Assembly (NCBI GenBank): GCA_017549815.1
Contig: JAFYNH010000054.1
Location: forward strand, 1 to 34,631
Length of the DNA: 34,631 nt
Direction: 5' to 3'
Source: Selenomonadaceae bacterium
Lineage (GTDB): Bacteria > Bacillota > Negativicutes > Selenomonadales > Selenomonadaceae
Shown: piece by piece, positions 29,939 to 34,631 of the stretch
Layout: each line of letters begins with the position of its first letter
Position numbering within the stretch: the stretch's first letter is position 1
Position numbers and translations under genes: made by a program
Notes under the pieces: model-generated
Databases searched by the model: none
What the model was told of the DNA's origin: nothing
What the model saw: the letters and a program-made list of their open reading frames with translations, nothing else

Positions 29939-31591
29939 ATGAAAGGCGGCAATAAACCAATTTACGTCATCGGACACAGAAATCCCGATACCGACTCGAT
30001 TTGTTCGGCAATCGGCTATTCGCACCTTAAACGGGCATTGGGCTTTAATGCAGTGCCTGCGCGTTGCGGCAAAATCAATAACGAGACCAAATACGCGCTG
30101 GAATATTTTAAAGTGGATCAGCCGTTGTTGTTGACGGATTTGTATCCTCGCGTGAAAGACGTTGCGCTCGAATGCAAGACGGTTGTTAAGCAACACGATA
30201 CACTCCGCCATTTGGGCGAAGTCATGCGCAAAACCGAATTGCAATCCGTGCCCGTCACTGATTCTAACGGCGATCTCGTCGGTATCGTCACTGTCAGCGA
30301 CCTCGCCAAGAGATATTTCCTTGAACTTGGACTTCAAAGCCTTGTCGATTTGCGCGTTCGTTATCGCAACATTATTCAAGCGACAGAGGCTAAAGTTCTC
30401 GTTTCGGGCGACGAAAATGCACTTATTGAAGGCAATATCGTCATTGCGTCGGGTAGCGCGTTTTCTACGGTCAGTATCCTCAATAAAAATGATATTGTTA
30501 TCGTTGGCGACAGAAGCGCGGAGACTTTGCATAAATTCATGGAGTGCGGAATCTCTTGCATTGTCGTAACGCAGAACAGCCGAATCGCGCCCGAAGTTTT
30601 AGAAGAGGCGGAGAAACGCGGCGTCTTTGTACTTTTAACTCCCTATGACGCCTACACAATCGGACGTTTGATTAATCAATGCGTGCCGATTCGCCGTATC
30701 ATGAAGGAAAATCCCGTTTGTTTCCGTCCTATGGATTTGCTTAGCGATATTAAGGGCGTCATGGACGAACACCGCCACCGCAGTTATCCCGTCGTCGAGA
30801 ATAACAAATTAGTCGGCTTAGTCAGCGCAGATGAAATTATGTTGCCCGAACGCGAAAAAGTTATCCTTGTCGACCACAACGAACGCGGACAGGCTATCGA
30901 GGGCATTGAAGACGCCAAAATTGTTGAGATTATCGACCACCACAGACTGGGCGGCGTTCAGACGAGCGAGCCGATTTATATTCATCAAGAGCCTGTCGGT
31001 TGCACTTGCACAATCGTCGCGAATATGCATTGGCAAAACGACGTTGAAATTCCGCCGTCAATCGCGGGACTTCTTTTAAGCGCGATTATTTCAGATACCG
31101 TCCTGTTCAAATCGCCGACCTGCACGCCCAAAGACAAGAAAACTGCCGAGCGTCTTGCCGAAATCGCAGGCGTCAATCTCAAGGAATACGGCTTGGCTAT
31201 GTTGAGAGCGGGCGCGGGTATCGGCGACAAAACTCCCACCGAAATCGTCAAGAACGACCTCAAGGAATTCAAAATCGGCGATTACCGCGTCATTGTGTCG
31301 CAAATTTCAGTGATGGACACCAGAGAAGTACTCGACATTGAAGACCAATTAATCGAAGTTATGAAAGAAAACATTGAGCGCGAAGGTTTCGACCTTCAAT
31401 GCATGATGTGCACTGATATACTTGAGGAAGCCACATATTTGCTCTACTGCGGAAGTCCCAAGACTCTGATCGGTGAAGCCTTTCACAAAGATGCTAGCGG
31501 AAATCATATTTTCTTGCCGGGAGTAATGAGTCGTAAAAAACAGATAATTCCGCCATTGAGTGAGGCGGTTAAACGCATTAAGCCGCAATAA
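29939..31591 (+). CDS. ppaC: Family II inorganic pyrophosphatase with CBS-DRTGG-CBS insert
   Basis: Manganese- or cobalt-dependent pyrophosphatase whose activity is tuned by adenine nucleotides bound to its CBS domains (family knowledge). The DHH part begins with GHRNPDTDSICSA at residues 11-23 and continues after the insert with EIIDHHRLGG (DHH near 333-335); the DHHA2 domain runs to the end and finishes with the substrate-binding SRKKQI. Between them are CBS 1 (about 70-125), a DRTGG domain (about 150-250) and CBS 2 (about 255-310, MDEHRHRSYPVVENNKLVGL). 550 residues, as expected for this type. ATG 29939 has GGAGGGGG upstream; the upstream frame is not used because the promoter lies inside it. 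Confidence 0.93.
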   Translation: MKGGNKPIYVIGHRNPDTDSICSAIGYSHLKRALGFNAVPARCGKINNETKYALEYFKVDQPLLLTDLYPRVKDVALECKTVVKQHDTLRHLGEVMRKTELQSVPVTDSNGDLVGIVTVSDLAKRYFLELGLQSLVDLRVRYRNIIQATEAKVLVSGDENALIEGNIVIASGSAFSTVSILNKNDIVIVGDRSAETLHKFMECGISCIVVTQNSRIAPEVLEEAEKRGVFVLLTPYDAYTIGRLINQCVPIRRIMKENPVCFRPMDLLSDIKGVMDEHRHRSYPVVENNKLVGLVSADEIMLPEREKVILVDHNERGQAIEGIEDAKIVEIIDHHRLGGVQTSEPIYIHQEPVGCTCTIVANMHWQNDVEIPPSIAGLLLSAIISDTVLFKSPTCTPKDKKTAERLAEIAGVNLKEYGLAMLRAGAGIGDKTPTEIVKNDLKEFKIGDYRVIVSQISVMDTREVLDIEDQLIEVMKENIEREGFDLQCMMCTDILEEATYLLYCGSPKTLIGEAFHKDASGNHIFLPGVMSRKKQIIPPLSEAVKRIKPQ

Positions 31592-31616
31592 AGAATTTTC
31601 AAGCGTATAAAAAATT

Positions 31617-31650
31617 TTCCCTCAACCTGCGCGGGCGAGGGATTTTTTTT
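31617..31650 (+). terminator. Terminator of ppaC
   Basis: CCCTC and GAGGG pair around a 13-nt loop, followed by eight T. Confidence 0.8.
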
Positions 31651-31655
31651 ATTTC

Positions 31656-31685
31656 TTGACGGAAAAGCTCTGCCTGTGCTAGAAT
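31656..31685 (+). promoter_or_regulatory. Promoter of the GIY-YIG gene
   Basis: TTGACG (31656-31661), 18 nt, TAGAAT (31680-31685). The -10 lies within a 68-bp imperfect inverted repeat. Confidence 0.55.
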
Positions 31686-31728
31686 TTGTTTGCTTAACAA
31701 AACAACTAGCAAAGTGTAGAGTTTTTCC
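31661..31728. repeat. 68-bp imperfect inverted repeat over the promoter
   Basis: Arms of about 31 nt surround a CTTAA centre: GGAAAAGCTCTG pairs with TAGAGTTTTTCC with few mismatches, TGCTAG with CTAGCA exactly, TTTGTTTG with CAAAACAA. It begins 1 nt after the end of the -35 core. It could be an operator, an attenuator hairpin in the message or a target/insertion scar of a mobile element. Confidence 0.7.
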
Positions 31729-31784
31729 ATTTGCGAATTGTAGCACGCTCCGCGCTTTGCTGTCAAGAAAGGCGGCTTGATATT

Positions 31785-33065
31785 ATGAAGGTGTTTGGCG
31801 TCGTTTATCTGATTTGGAACTTGATCAACGGTACGCGATACGTTGGGCAGACGACTAAAACGTTGAAAAGACGATTCGACGCTCACGCGGCATGCAATAC
31901 TACTTTAATCGGCAAAGCGATTCAAGAGTACGGCAAGGAAAATTTTTACTGCGGAGTCATTGTGAGTTGTTATTCAAGAGCGGAGTTGGACGAGAAGGAA
32001 AAATATTTTATTGCCGCGCTCAAGAGTAAAGAACCTTACGGCTACAACCGCACAGACGGCGGCGAAGGATTTTCTGGTTATAAGCGTAAACCCGAAGATA
32101 TTGCGAAAATTTCAGCGGCGAATACGGGAAAACGTCATACAGAAGAACATAAAGCCAAAATTGGCTTGGGGCAAAAGGGTATTCCAAAATCGCCAGAACA
32201 TCGCGCAAAAATTAAAGCGGCACTCACTGGCAAACCAAAATCCCCCGAACATTGCAAAAAACTTTCTTTATCGCGTAAAGGAAAGAAACTTCCACCGGAA
32301 ACCTGCGCTAAAAGATCGGCTTCAATGAGAGGTGAAAAAAATCCTAACTTTGGCAAGTCAGTGCCTAATGAACGACGTGCAAAAATTTCTGCCAAAGAAC
32401 GCGGTTATAGTCCTTACAAAAATTTGATAGCTGAATTGGACGAACATCAATTTTCATATGCCGCACTTGCAAAACTCATGGGAATACGTTTCCAAAACAT
32501 TTCTCGTAAAATACGCGGCGAACGCAATTTCACGGACGCGGACAAAATTAAGCTGGTCGAGATTTTTGGCAAGCCTGCCGAATATCTTCTTTATCGCGAA
32601 ATCGACACAGAAATTAAAAAGAAAGACCGCAGAAATAGCCCGTTCAAAAATTTGCTGAACGAAATGGATAAACATCGCTTTACTTATAAAGATTTAGCTC
32701 AAAGTTTGGGCTTATGCTATATTTCTATTTATAAAAAAATGTGCGGCAAAAATTATTTCACGAATGCGGACAAAGTCAAGCTCGTTGAGATTTTTGGCAA
32801 ATCCATTGATTATCTTCTTCAGCATGAAAACGGCGTAGAAATTAAGAAAGCACCTTGCAGACCCAGTCCATATAAAAATTTAATTTCCGAGCTGGATAAG
32901 CGGAATCTTTCTTATCGTGCACTCGAAAAACTTATGGGCGCGACAAAATCAACCATTGCTCGCAAAATGCGCGGCGAATACAATTTCAATGACGCGGATA
33001 AAGCCAAGCTCGTTGAAATCTTCGGGAAACCTATAGAATATCTGCTTGAACGTAGCGAAGGCTGA
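31785..33065 (+). CDS. GIY-YIG endonuclease with NUMOD3 and three tandem helix-turn-helix repeats
   Basis: 426 residues from ATG 31785. The GIY-YIG domain (1-95) has GVVYLIWNL, RYVGQT, LKRRFDAH and the catalytic glutamate region ELDEKEKYFI. NUMOD3-type DNA-binding motifs follow (about 105-205: KRKPEDIAKISAANTGKRH, GKPKSPEHCKKLS). Then come three repeats of about 60 residues at about 209-270, 285-345 and 360-420, each of the form SPYKNLIAELD, a Cro-like helix-turn-helix (YAALAKLMGI, YKDLAQSLGL, YRALEKLMGA) and KLVEIFGKPxEYLL. Free-standing homing-type nucleases usually have one such module. No intron or interrupted host gene is seen around it. It has its own promoter and terminator. Confidence 0.85.
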   Translation: MKVFGVVYLIWNLINGTRYVGQTTKTLKRRFDAHAACNTTLIGKAIQEYGKENFYCGVIVSCYSRAELDEKEKYFIAALKSKEPYGYNRTDGGEGFSGYKRKPEDIAKISAANTGKRHTEEHKAKIGLGQKGIPKSPEHRAKIKAALTGKPKSPEHCKKLSLSRKGKKLPPETCAKRSASMRGEKNPNFGKSVPNERRAKISAKERGYSPYKNLIAELDEHQFSYAALAKLMGIRFQNISRKIRGERNFTDADKIKLVEIFGKPAEYLLYREIDTEIKKKDRRNSPFKNLLNEMDKHRFTYKDLAQSLGLCYISIYKKMCGKNYFTNADKVKLVEIFGKSIDYLLQHENGVEIKKAPCRPSPYKNLISELDKRNLSYRALEKLMGATKSTIARKMRGEYNFNDADKAKLVEIFGKPIEYLLERSEG

Positions 33066-33076
33066 ATAAAAATTTC

Positions 33077-33108
33077 TCCCTGCGTTAAAATCTGCGCGGG
33101 GATTTTTT
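33077..33108 (+). terminator. Terminator of the GIY-YIG gene
   Basis: TCCCTGCG pairs with CGCGGGGA (one G-T pair), followed by six T. Confidence 0.8.
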
Positions 33109-33109
33109 G

Positions 33110-33118
33110 TGCTATAAT
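33110..33118 (+). promoter_or_regulatory. Extended -10 promoter of the MEMO-AMMECR1 gene
   Basis: TGCTATAAT, a perfect -10 with an extended TG, directly after the terminator and 29 nt before the start codon. Confidence 0.6.
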
Positions 33119-33147
33119 AGCGGAAAAATTTTTTGGAGGAATTTTAA

Positions 33148-34539
33148 ATGAGTATATTAGGAGCAGTAGCAGTACCGCACCCGCCGATAATTTTGCCAGA
33201 AATCGGACGCGGCGAGGAACAGAAAATTTCGGCGACGATAGCGGCTTATCAAGAAATAGCGCGTCGGATCGTGGAGCTTAACCCCGAAACGATAATAATC
33301 ACCAGCCCGCATTCGATACTGTACGCGGATTATTTCCACATATCGCCGGGCGAAGCGGCAACGGGGAATATGGCGCAATTCAGAGCGGCGGAAGTTTCGT
33401 TGACGATAAATTACGACGTTGACTTTGCGCGGAAACTCACGACGGACGCGCAGGCGGAAAAATTCCCTGCAGGTACAATCGGCGAAAGAAACCCCGCGTT
33501 GGATCATGGCACGATGATTCCGTTAAGATTTTTAGAACAGGCGGGGCTTGACTTCGACAAAGTAAAATTTTTACGAATCGGATTGTCAGGGCTGACGGCG
33601 GAAGTACATTACAAATTCGGTCAGTTAATTGAACGAGTGGCTGAAGAACTCGGCAGGAAAATTTTCTTCGTGGCGAGCGGCGACCTTTCGCATAAGCTTG
33701 CGGGCAGTCATTACGGCACAGTTCCCGAAGGTGCGCAATTTGATTCGGAAGTCATGGAGAATTTGGGCGGCGCGGATTTTCTTAAGCTCTTGACGATGAA
33801 TAATGTCATGTGCAATCGTGCGGCGGAATGTGGCTTGCGTTCATTCTGGATAATGGCGGGCGCGTTGGATAAAAAAGCCGTCCGCGCAGAGCGTCTTTCT
33901 TATGAAGGGACTTTCGGCGTCGGCTACGGCATTGTTTATTTCAACGTCGGCGAAGAGGATTCCAAGCGCGATTTCCTTAATCAGCTTTTTAAGTTCAAAA
34001 AGTACGAGTCGGAAAAGCGCAAGGCTACGGAGGATGCCTTTGTTAAGTTGGCGCGATATAGCTTGGAGACTTTCGTTAAGACGCATAAGCCCGCCGAGTT
34101 GCCTAAAGATTTGCCCGAAGAATTGATGAACCGCCGCGCAGGTGCCTTTGTAAGTCTGCATAAGGAAGGGAATTTGCGCGGTTGCATAGGAACGATAATG
34201 GCGACGCGGGACAACTTAGCGGAAGAAATTATTCAGAATGCAATCTCGGCGTGTTCTAAAGACCCGCGCTTTGACCCTGTGGAAATTGACGAGCTTGACG
34301 ATATAGAATACAGCGTGGACGTTTTAGGCGAGCCAGAAAGAGCGTTCAGCGTCAAGGAATTGGACGTTAAGCGTTATGGCGTTATCGTTGAAAATGACGG
34401 GCGTCGCGGCTTACTTTTGCCCGACCTTGAGGGCGTCGATACTCCCGAACAGCAAATTTCCATTGCCAAACGCAAGGCGGGCATTCGTCCCGAAGAAAAA
34501 GTTACGCTGTGGAAGTTTGAAGTTATTCGCCACCACTAA
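33148..34539 (+). CDS. MEMO1-like / AMMECR1 fusion protein (AmmeMemoRadiSam proteins B and A)
   Basis: 463 residues joining two members of the three-part AmmeMemoRadiSam set. Residues 1 to about 265 are MEMO1/LigB-like, with metal-site histidines seen in VPHPPIILPEIG, ITSPHSILYADYF, LDHGTMIPL and ASGDLSHKL. Residues from about 280 are AMMECR1, with AFVSLHKEGNLRGCIGTI and the C-terminal KVTLWKFEVI. The function of the set is not known; the third member is a radical SAM protein, which is not in the part of the window that can be read. GGAGGA precedes ATG 33148. Confidence 0.92.
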   Translation: MSILGAVAVPHPPIILPEIGRGEEQKISATIAAYQEIARRIVELNPETIIITSPHSILYADYFHISPGEAATGNMAQFRAAEVSLTINYDVDFARKLTTDAQAEKFPAGTIGERNPALDHGTMIPLRFLEQAGLDFDKVKFLRIGLSGLTAEVHYKFGQLIERVAEELGRKIFFVASGDLSHKLAGSHYGTVPEGAQFDSEVMENLGGADFLKLLTMNNVMCNRAAECGLRSFWIMAGALDKKAVRAERLSYEGTFGVGYGIVYFNVGEEDSKRDFLNQLFKFKKYESEKRKATEDAFVKLARYSLETFVKTHKPAELPKDLPEELMNRRAGAFVSLHKEGNLRGCIGTIMATRDNLAEEIIQNAISACSKDPRFDPVEIDELDDIEYSVDVLGEPERAFSVKELDVKRYGVIVENDGRRGLLLPDLEGVDTPEQQISIAKRKAGIRPEEKVTLWKFEVIRHH

Positions 34540-34551
34540 AGAGGGCTTGAA

Positions 34552-34631
34552 ATGAAAATATCAACTATATTAAAGATAGTAATCGTGTTCGCTGTTTTTT
34601 GGATGGTGTTTACGCACAGCCTGACATTGCC
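34552..34631 (+). CDS. Start of a membrane or exported protein, partial
   Basis: GAGGG precedes ATG 34552; the 26 visible codons begin MKISTILKIVIVFAVFWMVF, a hydrophobic segment that is either a signal peptide or a first membrane helix. Only 12 nt after the MEMO-AMMECR1 gene, so probably in the same transcript. Nothing more can be said from 80 nt. Confidence 0.6.
   Translation, partial: MKISTILKIVIVFAVFWMVFTHSLTL

Overview
The window looks like a chromosome segment of a low-to-mid GC, Gram-positive-lineage anaerobe. Evidence is the Firmicutes-type order ireB-ruvX-DUF1292-mltG-U32 peptidase, the nadD-yqeK-LCP-rsfS block, sigmaA-type promoters (several with an extended TGnTATAAT -10 box), strong GGAGG ribosome binding sites, frequent TTG starts and a CBS/DRTGG-type family II pyrophosphatase. 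A member of the Negativicutes (Selenomonas-like) is my best guess, but that is inference. Almost all housekeeping genes are on the plus strand.

Layout. 1-3240 (minus) is most of a Type ISP single-chain restriction-modification enzyme running off the left edge, preceded on the same strand by a small MqsA-like protein (3310-3564) and a corrinoid adenosyltransferase (3617-4132). From 4239 a plus-strand run begins: proB, an NlpC/P60 wall hydrolase, a MATE transporter fused to a histidine-kinase-like ATPase domain, proA, a 48-residue membrane peptide, nadD, an Rpn-family nuclease with a duplicated tail, yqeK, an LCP-family ligase, rsfS and cvfB. A convergent GT2 glycosyltransferase (14324-15313, minus) separates it from rsmE, mtaB, ireB, ruvX, DUF1292, mltG, a U32 peptidase, two acylphosphatases, aroQ, a Xaa-Pro peptidase, efp, two paralogous HGSNAT-like acyltransferases and a single-chain MmeI-like (Type IIL) restriction-modification enzyme ending at 28849.

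28850-29938 has no gene of ordinary size but is the richest part. It holds two copies of a small type I toxin-antitoxin module with the layout of the enterococcal Fst/par system: 30-residue hydrophobic toxins on the minus strand (29106-29198 and 29655-29747), each facing a roughly 100-nt antitoxin RNA on the plus strand that ends in a bidirectional terminator. A third antitoxin RNA (29330-29462) has no toxin. Each antitoxin RNA carries separated short segments identical to the complement of its own neighbour toxin's message, and these segments change together between copies. After this come the CBS-pyrophosphatase, a GIY-YIG nuclease with three tandem helix-turn-helix repeats behind a 68-bp hairpin that covers its promoter, a MEMO1-AMMECR1 fusion and the first codons of a membrane protein.

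Two further patterns stand out. First, short degenerate tandem repeats with an exact 7-nt period occur at ten places, both between genes and inside reading frames (start of nlpC and cvfB, end of cvfB, interior of mtaB and of the MmeI-like gene); some form hairpins, one forms the efp terminator and others supply ribosome binding sites. Second, the C-terminal tail of the Rpn nuclease is duplicated as a separate small reading frame with its own ribosome binding site, which recalls the intragenic antitoxins known for Rpn nucleases. No tRNA, rRNA, CRISPR array or insertion sequence was seen.
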